From Microglena sp. YARC (lineage: Eukaryota > Chlorophyta > Chlorophyceae > Chlamydomonadales > Chlamydomonadaceae), in assembly GCA_022414725.1 (NCBI GenBank), contig CM039462.1:12556110-12620109 (forward strand): DNA of 64,000 nt, given 5' to 3'. Under the pieces are notes generated by a model. The model searched no databases, was not told where the DNA came from, and worked only from the letters and a program-made list of their open reading frames with translations. A program made the translations under genes and the position numbers. Positions 31,440 through 42,783 of this stretch are shown here, one piece after another (the stretch's first letter is position 1; every line of letters starts with the position of its first letter).

Positions 31440-32520
31440 ATTTGTTGTACTGCACATGTGTCCTTTGTGTACCATAGTTGCAGTGCTTGTTACAGTTCAT
31501 AGTTGTACTTCATACCGTACTCTAGAGGAGCATTATTTGTTGTACTGCACAGGCGCCCTTTGTTTATCATGGTTGCAGTGTTTGTTACAGTTCATAGTTG
31601 TACTTCATAACTAACTCTAGAGGAGCATTATTTGTTGTACTGCACATGCGTTCTTTATGTACCATAGTTGCAGTGTTTGTCACAGTTCAAAGTTGTACTT
31701 CATACCGTACTCTAGAGGAGCATTATTTGTTGTACTGCACACGTGTCCTTTGTGTACAGTAGTTTCAGTTTTTGTTACAATTCATAGTTGTACTTTATGC
31801 CGTACTCTAGAGAAACATTATGTGTTGTACTTCACAGGCGTCCTTAGTTTACCATGGGTGCAGTGTTTGTTATATTTCATAGTTGTACTTCATACCGTAG
31901 TCGAGAGAAACATTATTTTGTGTACTGCATATGCATCCTTTGTGCACCATGGTTGCGGTGTTTGTCACAGTTCATAGTTGTACTGCACATGTGTCCTTTG
32001 TGTAACATAGTTGCAGTTTGTGCTACAATTCATAGTTGTACTTTATGCCGTACTCTAGAGAAATATTATTTTGTTGTACTTCACAATCGTCCTTTGTTTA
32101 TCATGGCTGCAGTGTTTGTTATATTTCATAGTTGTACTTCATACCGTAGTCGAGAGAAACATTATTTGTTGTACTGCACATGTGTCCTTTGTGTAACATA
32201 GTTGCAGTTTGTGCTACAATTCATAGTTGTACTTTATGCCGTACTCTAGAGAAACATTATTTTGTTGTACTTCACAGTCGTCCTTTGTTTATCATGGCTG
32301 CAGTGTTTGTTATATTTCATAGTTGTACTTCATACCGTACTCTAGAGAAACATTATTTGTTGTACTGCACATGCGTCCTTACAGTACCATAGTTGCAGTG
32401 TTTGTCACAGTTCATAATTGTACTTTATGCCATACTCTAGAGGAGCATTATTTGTTGTAATTCACAGGCGTCCTTTGTTTACCATTGTTGCAGTGTTTGT
32501 TATATTCCACACCTCTCCTC
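31440..32520 (+). repeat. ~95-bp tandem repeat, eleven units
   Basis: Landmarks cattatttgttgtactgcac and cagttcatagttgtacttca recur about every 95 bp (31534, 31628, 31723). Cys/Leu/Val-rich frames are repeat translations. Confidence 0.93.
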
Positions 32521-32639
32521 TTCATGTAGAATTCTGTAGATTAAACATCTGATATCTGTGCCATCTGCTATATTTGTATATATGTATATATATTATTATA
32601 CATTTCACACCCGGGTTTCTTCTCCTCCCACCCCTGCAG

Positions 32640-32734
32640 AGCACCTGAAGCAAAAAAATAAGTTATTTCATCCAAAGGCCAAGACGGGTGAAACTGTTGT
32701 TCCCAGAGCGTGGGGCGGGCACAAATGGGGTTGA
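32640..32734 (+). CDS. Possible terminal exon g of X2
   Basis: After a strong pyrimidine tract and acceptor cacccctgcag, the frame that completes the one base left by exon f reads E-H-L-K-Q-K-N-K-L-F-H-P-K-A-K-T-G-E-T, then ends at TGA (32732-32734). Phase agreement with f is the only support besides the acceptor. It could equally be the edge of an unrelated exon. Confidence 0.3.
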
Positions 32735-32965
32735 TGCACTCATTGGCGCTTGTTGCTACTATTTTTCGTCTGCGATGCATCACAAACTGAGAGACTCGAT
32801 GCGACCTCAGTGACCAGAGCGTGGGGCGGGCACAAATGAGGCTGATGCACTCATCGGCGCTTGTTGCCACTATTTTTTGTCTGCGATGCATCACAAACTG
32901 AGAGACTCGATGCGACCTCAGTGCCCAGAGCGTGGGGCGGGCACAAATGGGGCTGATGCACTCAT
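32700..32965 (+). repeat. ~112-bp repeat, three units
   Basis: Landmark gagcgtggggcgggcacaaa at 32706, 32818 and 32930, with tctgcgatgcatcacaaact between. It overlaps the proposed exon g end, the same edge-copy pattern seen elsewhere. Confidence 0.88.
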
Positions 32966-33110
32966 CGGCGGAGTCCCCCTTTCTAGGGGGCAGAGCCCCC
33001 AGGGTCACCTCGTTGTCCGTCCGACCGTGCGACCACACGAAGCCAACTGTCTCAACCAATGGATCTGATGCTCTTGTTGGCACTCGTGTTTGGTCTGCAA
33101 CGCATCGCAC
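32965..33110 (+). repeat. Dispersed repeat Q, copy 3 (partial)
   Basis: Starts tcggcggagtccccctttct with the GC hairpin and keeps the gaccacacgaagccaa region; the 3' palindrome is absent. Confidence 0.6.
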
Positions 33111-33349
33111 AAAATGAGCTCATGCACTCACTGTTGCTTTTGGGGGCTACCAATGGCAGCTTCCGGTCAGCTCCATTAGCCAGTCGCTGGGCCAAGCCCA
33201 AAGCTTTCAGCTGCATTGGGATGCCCCTCATGTTAGCTTCAAGACGCACAAGCTAGCCTCAGTTTTGGCCCAAGACCGAGGGAAAGGAGCTGCCTAGAAG
33301 CTGCTGCACATAGCCAAAAAATGAAATAGCTGTTGCAATCGTTCTGTTG

Positions 33350-33745
33350 TTGGCCATGTGTAGCAGCTACTAGGCAGCTCTCCGACCTCTGATACACCCA
33401 TCCTACTTCTGACAACGTTTAGCAGCTACTAGGCAGCTCTCACACATCTGGTACACTTTTTCTGCTTCTGGCCATGTGTAGCAGGTACTAGGCAGCTCTT
33501 CGACCTCTGGTACACTCATCCTACTTCTGACCACGCTTAGCAGCTTCTAGACAGCTCACACACCTGGTACATTCATTCTGCTTCTGGCCATGTGCAGCAG
33601 CTACTAGGCAGCTCTCCGACCTCTGATACACCCATCCTACTTCTGACCACGTTTAGTAGCTACCAGACAGCTCTCACACATCTGGTACATTCATTCTGCT
33701 TCTGGCCACGTGTAGCAGCTACTAGGCAGCTCTCCGACCCCGCCC
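33350..33745 (+). repeat. ~120-bp repeat AGCAGCTACTAGGCAGCTCT
   Basis: Three to four units alternate catgtgtagcagctactagg and catcctacttctgaccacg words. 33111-33350 and 33746-34217 are otherwise unassigned, with a C/CA-rich tract at 34010-34050. Confidence 0.85.
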
Positions 33746-34217
33746 TTAAGCCGAACCTGCTGCTTAGTAGTGTATCTAAAGATCTATGACCCTCGTACTG
33801 TATCATCATCAGCCATGAGCGTACTTTGTTCGCACATTGTGCGTGCTTTGTTCACATAGTGTGCGCACTTGAAAGCCTTAGTACCGTCGATATGAGTTCA
33901 CGACGTTTACTTATGTCCTGAAGTTTAAGCCTACACCCAACCCTACGAACACACAATCCGCGATTTAATGTTGACAAAATAATGATTCAAACCTGTATCT
34001 GGCATACCCCCCCTCCCCCCCCCCCTCCCCCATACACACACACACACCTCCCCCCCTAAGAACTGCTCACTATATTTCCATGTTGGGACTCACACCTTCT
34101 CATGAGCAGCAGCTTCTAGGCAGCTCCCTGAGCCAGCCACAGGGCTAAGCTCAAGGTTCTCAACAGTATTGAAAAACGATTCTGTCAGTTTCCAAATGGA
34201 CTTTGTTGCTATATGCT

Positions 34218-34676
34218 TAGGGAACGACAATATGATATCATGTTATCATATGATATCAAATGATACCGGCGGCCTGGCTAGGCTAAATGTACCATTTAGA
34301 TCCAATACCATATGATATATATATGCAATTATATATGATGCAATTTGTATGATATCATATGCAGGGTACTTCAAATGGCCAAATTGGCCAGCGCTATAGC
34401 GCACTTGAAAACAAAAAAACTGCACTTTGTAGTGCAAAGAAGCGCAAAAATTGCTTGCTGCGCCCACAAGGGGTTGCAAAAAACTGCACTTAAAGCGCAG
34501 AGGCGGTCAAAAAGTCAGCGCTCAAAAGCGCAAAAGCGCGCGCTTTGAATTACCCTGATCATATGATGTCATACTCACCTTTTGTCAATATCATATGATG
34601 TCATACTCACCTTTCGTCATTATCATATGATGTCATACTCACCTTTTGTCATTATCATATGATTTGCCGGTCCCTA
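34218..34676 (+). mobile_element. Palindromic TAGGG-ended MITE (family M2), copy a, split by MITE copy B
   Basis: Ends tagggaacgacaatatgata and tcatatgatttgccggtccc ta are inverted relatives of each other and of the 55812 copy. The interior is rich in atcatatgatatc palindromes and short repeats (catatgatgtcatactcacc, three times). MITE B with its 8-bp duplication lies within it. Its own target duplication is not readable. Confidence 0.72.
34362..34557 (+). mobile_element. hAT-like MITE, copy B (nested)
   Basis: 196 bp, ends cagggtacttcaaa / tttgaattaccctg, perfect 8-bp duplication atcatatg (34354-34361, 34558-34565). It is nested in the M2 element. Confidence 0.93.
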
Positions 34677-34689
34677 TGTATATATATAA

Positions 34690-35030
34690 ACTTGGCTGGC
34701 ATGCAGGGGAGCTGACTAGAAGCTGCTGCTGGTAGTTAAAAAAAAAATCCGTCAGTTTCTAGATGGACTCCATTTCTATATGCTAGGCTGGCAAGCAGGG
34801 GAGCTGACTAGAAGCTGCTTTGATAGTTGAAAATGATTATGTCAGTTTCCAGATAGACTCCGTTGCTATATGCCAGGCTGGCAAGCAGAGGAGCTGACTA
34901 GAGGCTGCTGCTGGTAGTTGAAAAATAATTCTGTCAGTTTCCAGGTGGACTCCGTTGCTATATGCTTGGCTGGCATGCAGGGGACCTGACTAGAAGCTGC
35001 TACAGCCTGTTTTGTATTTACAGCCTGGAG
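34690..35030 (+). repeat. ~85-110-bp repeat GGCTGGCAAGCAGGGGAGCT
   Basis: Four units with gagctgactagaagctgct and tcagtttccagatggactcc. The M2 element seems to sit in this array, since ttgctatatgc flanks it on the left and ttggctggcatgcag on the right. Confidence 0.87.
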
Positions 35031-35034
35031 ACTT

Positions 35035-36065
35035 GGAAGCCCCAGCCTGCATTTTATCTGTAGCATTGACTTTGACTAGGTGAGTTGATGAAGAAGCTCC
35101 GACTTAATTCTAGCTAGGCATGGAGACTCGGAAGAAGCCCCAGCCTGCATTGTATCTAAAGCATTGAGTTTGATTTGGTGAGTTGATGAGGAAGCTCCGG
35201 CTTAATTCTAGCTAGGCATGGACACTCAGAAGAAGCCCCAGCCTGCATTTTGTCTGTAGCATTGAGTTTGATTTGGTGAGTTGATGAGGAAGCTCCGGCT
35301 TAATTCTAGCTAGGCATGGAGACTCAGAAGAAGCCCCAGCCTGCATTTTGTCTGTAGCATTGAGTTTGATTTGGTGAGTTGATGAGGAAGCTCCGGCTTA
35401 ATTCTAGCTAGGCATGGAGACTCAGAAGAAGCCCCAGCCTGCATTTTGTCTGTAGCATTGAGTTTGATTTGGTGAGTTGATGAGGAAGCTCCGGCTTAAT
35501 TCTAGCTAGGCATGGAGACTCAGAAGAAGCCCCAGCCTGCATTTTGTCTGTAGCATTGAGTTTGATTTGGTGAGTTGATGAGGAAGCTCCGGCTTAATTC
35601 TAGCTAGGCATGGAGACTCAGAAGAAGCCCCAGCCTGCATTTTGTCTGTAGCATTGAGTTTGATTTGGTGAGTTGATGAGGAAGCTCCGGCTTAATTCTA
35701 GCTAGGCATGGAGACTCAGAAGAAGCCCTAGGCAGCATTTTGTCTGTAGCATTGAGTTTGACTTGGTGAGTTGATGAGGAAGCTCCGGCTTAATGCTAGC
35801 TAGGCATGGAGACTCAGAAGAAGCCCTAGGCAGCATTTTGTCTGTAGCATTGAGTTTGACTTGGTGAGTTGATGAGGAAGCTCCGGCTTAATGCTAGCTA
35901 GGCATGGAGACTCAGAAGAAGCCCCAGCCTGCATTTTGTCTGTAGCATTTAGTTTGATTTGGTGAGTTGATGAGGAAGCTCCGGCTTAATGCTTGTTATG
36001 GCATGAAGACCTGGAAGAAGCCCCAGCCTGCATTTTATATGCAGCACTGATTTTGTCTAATGTGG
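35035..36065 (+). repeat. 98-bp repeat with donor-like GTGAGT, ~10 units
   Basis: Landmark ttggtgagttgatgaggaag recurs every 98 bp (35080, 35178, 35276, 35374). Each unit has cagcctgcattttgtctgta before it. In one frame the pre-donor part reads S-P-S-L-H-F-V-C-S-I-E-F-D-L, so this could be the donor edge of an unseen exon. Confidence 0.9.
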
Positions 36066-36440
36066 AAGCCCTCACCCATTTCTACCCACAGTTTTGACTT
36101 AGCCTGCTTTGACCAGGGATATTCCTATGGATTTGCGCATTAACATTATAAATCGTGGCGCCTGATGCCCAGGTGTGGCATTTGGGAAGGTGGAAACATT
36201 AAAAATCATGGCGCGCGATGCCCAGGTGTAGCATTTGGGAACCTGGAACATTACCCACACCTGGGGGCGCGATGGACCAAAACGGGAAACACATTAAAAA
36301 TCTCGCGTGCGCGATATATCGTGGTAAGGAATATCCCTGGCTTTGACTTGGAAGCCCCGGCCCGCAGTTGACCGTCACCCTTCAGTTAGCCTGCTTCAAT
36401 GAAAAAGCCCAAGCCTGCATTGACCTAGCCGGCTGCCCTG
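36066..36440 (+). repeat. Short GCGCGATGCCCAGGTG duplications
   Basis: Three imperfect units of aaaatcatggcgcgcgatgc and ccaggtgtggcatttggga at 36150-36320. The remainder is unassigned. Confidence 0.7.
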
Positions 36441-36444
36441 TACA

Positions 36445-36602
36445 GCAATCCAGGGGATGATATGGGAATTGGGTTTTCGAAAAATGTCGGACTTCAGACT
36501 TTGATTCTCAAATGCTTGAAACCTGAGAATTCTGGGAGCTTTGGCCTGAGAACAAGGACGAAGTCAGACCTCTAAACCCAATTCATCCCCTGAACTGCTA
36601 GA
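36445..36602. mobile_element. Small inverted-repeat element flanked by TA
   Basis: Ends cagcaatccaggggatga and tcatcccctgaactgc are inverted repeats, as are the following aattgggttt / aaacccaatt. Flanking dinucleotides are TA on both sides. A related right end (aaatcattccctgaattgc, then TA) is at 41690-41710. A TA duplication would suggest a Tc1/mariner-like MITE, but the evidence is two bases. Confidence 0.5.
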
Positions 36603-36939
36603 AGACCTACAGCCCATTCTTGATAGGATGAAGACATGGCAAAATACATGACGCAATTGACCTTCACCCTTCAGTTAGCCTGCTTCAACATTGAAGCCCT
36701 AGCTTGCATTGTACCTACAGCCTAGGTTTTATTTGAATGAGTTGGTGTGGCCCTGACCCGTCCATCCATTGATTTGGATGAGTTGATGCGGCCCTAACCC
36801 ATTCTTTTACAGTATATTCACATAAAATAGTAATTGTCACAGGTTTTATTCGCCAAGTTTGGCGTATAACTGTCTGCACATTGCAGCGAACAGTAACCCC
36901 CCGTGCGAGAACCACGGAAACCAGGGATTTCTAGTGCAC

Positions 36940-37015
36940 ATATCAGAGTGCAGATTCGAACCGTGGACTCCCCCGGTTGTGGTGACCATTCTTACACCAC
37001 TCGGGGATATTCACA
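36940..37015 (-). mobile_element. tRNA-like head, possible separate SINE
   Basis: The minus strand reads ccgagtggtgtaagaatggt (A-box-like) and, 32 bp later, cggttcgaatctgc (B-box). It does not fold as a normal tRNA by eye. The body differs from S1-S11. Confidence 0.45.
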
Positions 37016-37216
37016 TAGCTGCACAAGGAGTCAGTTGAATCCTAAGTGAGTGTGGGAAACCCTAACAGATGTGTACTGTAGGGTACCCAGCACTAGACGG
37101 CAGGACACGGGAGAACAATCCGCGTCACAGGGGATGGCTGGGGCCATTACATAACATCCCCCCCAATTCCTGGTACACTTTGAGATCCAAGAATTTATGT
37201 TCGACAGGGGAAAATT

Positions 37217-37425
37217 AATGATAACGCCTGGTGGGGCGTGGTATTAAGGGAACCCGTCATACGCGGGCAGAGAACGGTCTACCACCTCAACTGGACAAGC
37301 TACCATCGCGGTTGACAACGAACTGCAACGCTTAGGGCGACCGTAGGGGGAGTCGAAACCCCGACCTTTCTTCGTTTCAGCAATTTGGTGTACTACTAGA
37401 CCAATATATATCACTGAAACGGGCT
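37217..37425 (-). mobile_element. tRNA-headed SINE, copy S7 (second head type)
   Basis: Reverse body from taatgataacgcctggtgg to the head complement, where the minus strand has ttggtctagtagtaca and ggggtttcgactccc, preceded by tcagtgatata. Confidence 0.88.
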
Positions 37426-38009
37426 GCCATCAACAGGGAAGATTTACAGTGTTCAAGAGGTAAAACATCTGCCAGTGGCAGGGAAACTCTTGAACCAGAT
37501 AGTGGCAATATGCGAAACCAAATAACCCCAACATGGTAGCCATTCTCCAGTATGTACACATGCATGCAATAGGGAGGGTTCCCTCAATATCACGCCTGTG
37601 GCATGGCAATATGTGTGTGTGTGTGCCAGGATGCAACCTTCACTGTCCCCGGCATTCGCCTCCACACACACACACCATTTCAGAACAAGTACACCAGAGC
37701 TCATTAATGTATCTGTACCATGAGGGTAAACCCTTAAGCATGAGGTAGGGCTTCAGCATGAAATTAGGACTTAAGCTGACTTAAGCATGAAATTAGGACT
37801 TCAGCATGAAATTAGGACTAGTCCATAGAATAGCAAAGAAGAGGACGCTTTTAATTTCTACTTTTAGACTTGTGCATTCCACAGGTAAAGGGAGAAAGCC
37901 TCTGGGGGAGAGAAATAAAATTAATGTTCTGATGGGTACAACAATTATAAGCTAGCGTTCGTCCTGGGCGGGTAATACCCGGGTATTTCGAATCGATGTC
38001 GATTACAAT

Positions 38010-38190
38010 TTTGGGCGAGTTGACTCACAAACACCCCCTCGCAGCTGCGTACTGCTTTAGACGTACACCATCTTCCCCATCGTAATCAGGCGGGTGTGGT
38101 CGTAGGTTGGGTTTTTCGTCGACTTGCCTTCCAAAGTTTGTGTATGGCGGGCCAATTAGCTAAAAACGACTGGCAACCTGGCAATCTCAC
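38010..38190 (+). repeat. Dispersed repeat Z, copy 2 (uninterrupted)
   Basis: Matches 24236-24372 joined directly to 24503-24550. gacttgccttccaaagtttg tgtatggc..gccaatta runs straight through with no insertion. Confidence 0.8.
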
Positions 38191-38194
38191 CACT

Positions 38195-38450
38195 GGCCCC
38201 CTTGGTTGGGGTCCCTGCCAAGTACCGCAGGACCCTCGGTGGGGGTCCCTGCCAAGTAGCACAGGGCCCCCTTGGTTGGGGTCCCTGCCAAGTACCGCAG
38301 GACCCTCGGTGGGGTCCTGCCAAGTAGCACAGGACCCCCTTGGTGGGGGTCCCTGCCAAGTAGCGCAGGACCCCCTTTGTGGGGGTCCCTGCCAAGTAGC
38401 ACAGGACCCCCTTGTTGGGGGTCCCTGCCGGGTAGTGCAGGACCCGCTTG
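38195..38450 (+). repeat. ~43-bp GGGGTCCCTGCCAAGTAGC array
   Basis: Six units of ggggtccctgccaagtagc, then gcaggaccccctt. Pro/Gly frames on both strands are repeat translations. Confidence 0.93.
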
Positions 38451-38513
38451 GCTGCAGCCATGTGCTTCTCAGTGGGAGTTAGCGCTGTGTCGTGCAATCC
38501 TGTCCACTGCTTG

Positions 38514-38725
38514 GGTAATGATAACGCCTGGTGAGGCGTGGTCTTAAGGGAGCCCGTCGTACGCGGGTGGGGAGCGGTCTCCTACCTCTACTGGACAAGC
38601 TACCATCGCGGTTGACAACGACCTGCAACGCCAAGAGCGACCGAAGGGGGAGTAGAACCCCCGACTCTTCATTCTTAAAGTGACTTAGTCTACCACTAGA
38701 CCAATGTATATCACTGAAAGAGGCT
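38514..38725 (-). mobile_element. tRNA-headed SINE, copy S8 (second head type)
   Basis: Reverse body, with a minus-strand head carrying ttggtctagtggtaga and ggggttctactccc. Almost the same layout as S4 and S7. Confidence 0.88.
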
Positions 38726-39189
38726 CACTGCTTGGGTAAAGTCTGGGTGGGTGCCTACAGCCAGGCAGTTTGGAAAGACAATGATTACTGCCAGTGACAG
38801 ACCAGTGGGGGTTGCCCCTTGCTCACCTAAAGAGTCTTGGGACAAACTAAAGAGGCATGGTGACTCTCCCATCCGAAATTCTTCCCCAATCACCTGAACT
38901 AGGAGCTCCATTATCATGTTGAGAAAAGGAGGGGTGGCTTAGGGTCTAGGAGAAAGTAGGGGGACCCCAGGGGGACCCCCCTTTTTTAATTTGGGCAAAA
39001 CAAAGATGAGCTTTATCTTGTCTTGGACCCAGGGGGGTCTGCCGGGGGTTCATACGACTAGCTTATAATTGGCCAGCAGCCTCTTGGTGTAAATGCTGAA
39101 TAGATACCAAGTTTTTGTTTTTTCAGTACTGGGCTGTACAGGGCTACATTGTACAGAATACTTTCTACCGGATTCACATAGCTTGCACT
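38726..39189. other. Unassigned stretch
   Basis: I see no gene or repeat beyond a few agggggaccc words near 38950-38985. Confidence 0.5.
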
Positions 39190-40650
39190 GTACCTACATC
39201 ATGGGTTTGTATTTGAATGCGTTGATGTGGCCCTAACTCTGGCTGATGTGGCCCTCACCCATTTCTTTTACAGTATATTCACATAGCTTTCATTGTACCT
39301 ACAGCATGGTTTTTTATTTGAATGAGTTGATGTGGCCCTCACCCATCCATCCATTGATTTGGATGAATTGACGTGGCCCTAACCCCGGCTTATGCGGCCC
39401 TCACCCATTTATTTTACAGTTTATTCACATAGCTTTACAAGCAGTCACTTGACTCTTAAGTGCATGTGGGAAACCCTAACAGATGTGAACTGACGTTTAC
39501 CCAGCTATACAAGGGAGGACACAGTAGAACGATCCGCGTCACATGGGATGGCAGACGCCATCCCATAACGATTTCTACCCACAGCCTTGACTTAGCCTGC
39601 TCAATTTGGAAGCCCCGACCCGCAATTGACCTACACCCTTCAATTAGCTTGCTTCAATGATAAAGCCCTAGCTTGCATTGTACCTACAGCATGGGTTTTT
39701 AATTGGATAAGTTGATGTGGCCCTGATCCATCCATCCATTGATTTGGACTTGATGTGTCCCTAACTCTGGCTGGTGTGGCCCTCAACCATCCATCCATTA
39801 ATGTTGATGTGTCCCTAACTCTGGCTGTTGTGGCCCTCAACCATCCATCCATTGATGTTGATGTGTCCCTAACTCTGGCTGGTGTGGCCCTCAACCATCC
39901 ATCCATTGATGTTGATGGTGCCCTGACCCATCCATCCATCCATCCATTGATGTTGATGTGTCCCTAACTCTGACTGGTGTGGCCCTCAACCATCCATCCA
40001 TTGATGTCGATGGTGCCCTGATCCATCCATCCATTTATTCGGATGAGTTGATGTGGCCCTAACTCTGGCTGGTGTGGCCCTCACCCATCCATCCATTGAT
40101 GTTGATGGTGCCCTGACCTATCCATCCATTGATTTAGGTGAGTTGATGTGGCCCTCACGCATCCATCCATTGATTTGAAGAAGTTGATGTGGCCATGTCC
40201 CATCCATCCATTGATTTGAATGAGTTGACATGGCCCTGTCCCATCCATCTGTTGATTTTGATAAGTTGATGTGGCCCTAACTCTGGCTGATGTGGCCCTC
40301 ACCCATATATACATTGATGTTGATGAGTGTGTGTAGCCCTCACCCATCCATCCATCAATTCGGATGAGTCGATGGTGCCCTGACCCATCCATTCATGAAT
40401 TTGGATGAGTAGATGTGGCCCTGAGTCTGGCTGATGGTGCCCTGACCTATCCATCCATTGATTTTAGTAAGTTGATGTGGCCCTAACTCTGGCTGATGTG
40501 GCCCTCACCCATCCATACATTGATGCTGATGAGTGTGTGTGGCCTTGACCCTTCCATCCATTGATGTTGATGAGTTGATGTGGCCCTGTCCATCCATCCA
40601 TTGATTTGGATGAATTGATGGTGCCCTGACCCATCCAATACACTAAATTG
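39190..40650 (+). repeat. GATGTGGCCCTAACTCTGGC / CCATCCATCCATTGATG array
   Basis: Mixed 30-60-bp units of gatgtggccctcaaccatcc, atccattgatgttgatg and ctaactctggctggtgtgg. Related sequence occurs at 36730-36800 and, inverted, at 41195-41370, interrupted by mobile elements. Confidence 0.92.
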
Positions 40651-40661
40651 CTATAACCCAC

Positions 40662-40856
40662 CAGGGTACTACTAACCGCGCGCGGCAGCGCGGTGCCGCG
40701 CTGCCTTTTTGAGCCCCTCTGCGCGTTTCGCGCACTTTTTTCAACCCCCTGTGGGCGCAGTGCGCAGTTTTTGCGCTTTTTGCACTAAAAAGCGCTGACC
40801 AATTCGACGTTTGTGCGCTTTACGCGCTGACCAATTTGGCAAGAAGTAGTACCCTG
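40662..40856 (-). mobile_element. hAT-like MITE, copy C
   Basis: 195 bp, ends cagggtactact / agtagtaccctg, perfect 8-bp duplication taacccac (40654-40661, 40857-40864). The reverse complement aligns along its length with copy A. Confidence 0.95.
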
Positions 40857-41383
40857 TAACCCACATTTGGTGCATGGTAGAGGTTAAATGTTGACCAATT
40901 TATTCTAATTCAAATTATATATTTTTTGAAGTGTGAGTCAGTGCTATTTTGGAGTGCAATTTTGACTGTTTTTCTTTCAGCATTCCGCAGGTCCAGTTGT
41001 GTAGCAGAACCATACACTCACAAACACACACACGCATATACACACACACGTCTGTAAGCAAAACTTGCTACAAGTTGCATCAACCCGTTCAACCGCCACA
41101 TCACTGTTTTTGTTTCAGCATTCCATAGGTCCATGTGTAGTAAAAATTGCGACGCAAGCCTGGTTTTGGGACTGGCATAGCACGATATACCGGTATGATG
41201 GATGGGTTAGGGCCACATAAACTCATCCGAAGCAATGAATGGATGGGACAAAGCACCATCAACTTATTCAAATCAATGGATGGATGGTTCAGGGCTCCAT
41301 TGACTTATTAAAATCAATGGATGGATGGGTCATGAACACATCAGCCAGATCAGGACCACATACATCAACTCATCCGAGTAAAT

Positions 41384-41479
41384 AGAAATTGAAATTGTTA
41401 CATCCGTGTAATACAGTTACTCACAGGACGTGAAGTTAAGGACACCATAGCGTAAGCCGGAGCTAGCTATAGTCGCCGT
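41384..41479 (-). mobile_element. Small SINE-like element U, copy 2
   Basis: Ninety-six bp, flanked by atccgagtaaat (41372-41383) and atccgagtcaat (41480-41491), a 12-bp duplication with one mismatch. Reverse-oriented, tail gaaattgaaattg at the left. Confidence 0.88.
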
Positions 41480-41782
41480 ATCCGAGTCAATAAGTAATCC
41501 GAATCAATAACTATAAGTATGCCACTGCGTAGTTAGTAGTTTGTACCTCAAATTTGAAATTTTTGATTTATAATTCTGAAATGTTGGCCTGAGAATCAAG
41601 AATTCTGATCATTTCTGTGATTTCTGATCATTCTCGAAAAAATTGCATGAGAAGGTGCAGGTACGAACTACGAACTACGAGACCCCAATCCAAATCATTC
41701 CCTGAATTGCTACAAGTGTGTGTGCTTGCACACTTGTAAGTACAGCATGCGGCACTTTCAAGCAATAAATAATTGATTAAAT

Positions 41783-41850
41783 AGTACGTCTTATTACGAG
41801 GCGTGAGGTTGAGGGGGGCAGTTGTTTGCTTTCACTGGGACCAACCGTTA
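41783..41850 (+). repeat. Dispersed repeat H, copy 2
   Basis: tacgtcttattacgaggcgt, then gaggggggcag and tttcactgggaccaacc. Confidence 0.72.
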
Positions 41851-41883
41851 AACGACTCAGCTTCGAGTGCTCTCCAGACACCT

Positions 41884-41942
41884 TACAACCAACCAACCAA
41901 CCAACCAACCAACCAACCAACCAACCAACCAACCAACCAACG
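41884..41942 (+). repeat. (CCAA)n microsatellite
   Basis: Fourteen uninterrupted ccaa units. Confidence 0.97.
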
Positions 41943-42037
41943 ACCATCAACTAACCACCAACCACTTTCTCAATCAACAACCACCAGGCACTTTGAAGCA
42001 ACTGCTTGCTAGTAGGGAACGGCAACTGATATGAGTG

Positions 42038-42111
42038 TTTGAAAAACTAATATTGAACAACTAATATTCACTAATATTATTACAGTGTCACAATAATATT
42101 AGTTTTTCAAA
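42038..42111. repeat. Perfect 17-bp inverted repeat
   Basis: Arms tttgaaaaactaatatt (42038-42054) and aatattagtttttcaaa (42095-42111) with a 40-bp loop that is itself rich in actaatatt words. The upstream tagtagggaacggcaactga resembles M2 ends, so it may be a decayed MITE. Confidence 0.75.
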
Positions 42112-42449
42112 TAAATTCGAAATTCTGGTGAGACGGCTCGTCCGACTAATTCTTATTCACTAATAATATCCACTAAAACCCTAAACCCTCAACTAAAAAT
42201 AAAGCAATTATAGGGGACTTGACAATTCTCTAAACCATCACCAAAGGGGATGGTACCAACCCGCTAGGGGTTGTAAGAGAGTTGCAAGACAAATACAGGT
42301 ACTGCTATAAGTCAAGAGTTAAGTAAGAATAAGTTAACGGAGCCACGCAATGCTGGTAATTGGCTGAATGCGTGATAAGCCGGTATTGCTGGGAGGTCAA
42401 GTGTGCAAGAATTATCTGGCAGCGCCATACATACGCTGCACCTGGTCTA

Positions 42450-42643
42450 CAGGGTAATTCAAAGCGCGCGCTTTTGCGCTTTTGTGCGCTGACTTTTGGA
42501 CCCCCTCTGCGCTTTAAGCGCAGTTTTTTGCAACTCCCTGTGAGCGCAGCAAGCAATTTTGCGCTTTTTGCACTAGAAAGCGCAGTTTTTTTGTTTTCAA
42601 GTGCGCTAAAGCGCTGGCCAATATGGCAATTTGAAGTACCCTG
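42450..42643 (-). mobile_element. hAT-like MITE, copy D
   Basis: 194 bp, ends cagggtaattcaaa / tttgaagtaccctg, perfect 8-bp duplication ctggtcta (42442-42449, 42644-42651). Same subfamily as copy B, opposite orientation. Confidence 0.95.
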
Positions 42644-42710
42644 CTGGTCTATTCCTGATATACTTGGACGATATAGCTATTCCTTGGACTCATCTGGACT
42701 AGTGGTTTTC

Positions 42711-42783
42711 AATGCCGAAGACTGCGAGCAGCCAAATTGCTGGCTGAAGCTATGTACCGTAACCAAGTTCAAGTTCAAGAACC
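42711..42783 (+). repeat. Short repeat V, copy 1 (CAAGTT tail)
   Basis: tgccgaagactgcgagcagc, ctggctgaagctatg and a caagttcaagttcaag tail. Copy 2 is at 43606-43672 inside SINE S9. The repeated-hexamer tail echoes that of element U. Confidence 0.7.

Noticed and set aside
34210..34240. 8-bp target duplication for the split M2 element
   Set aside because: Flanks tatatgct and tgtatata do not match; the element is assigned by its ends and similarity to 55812 only.
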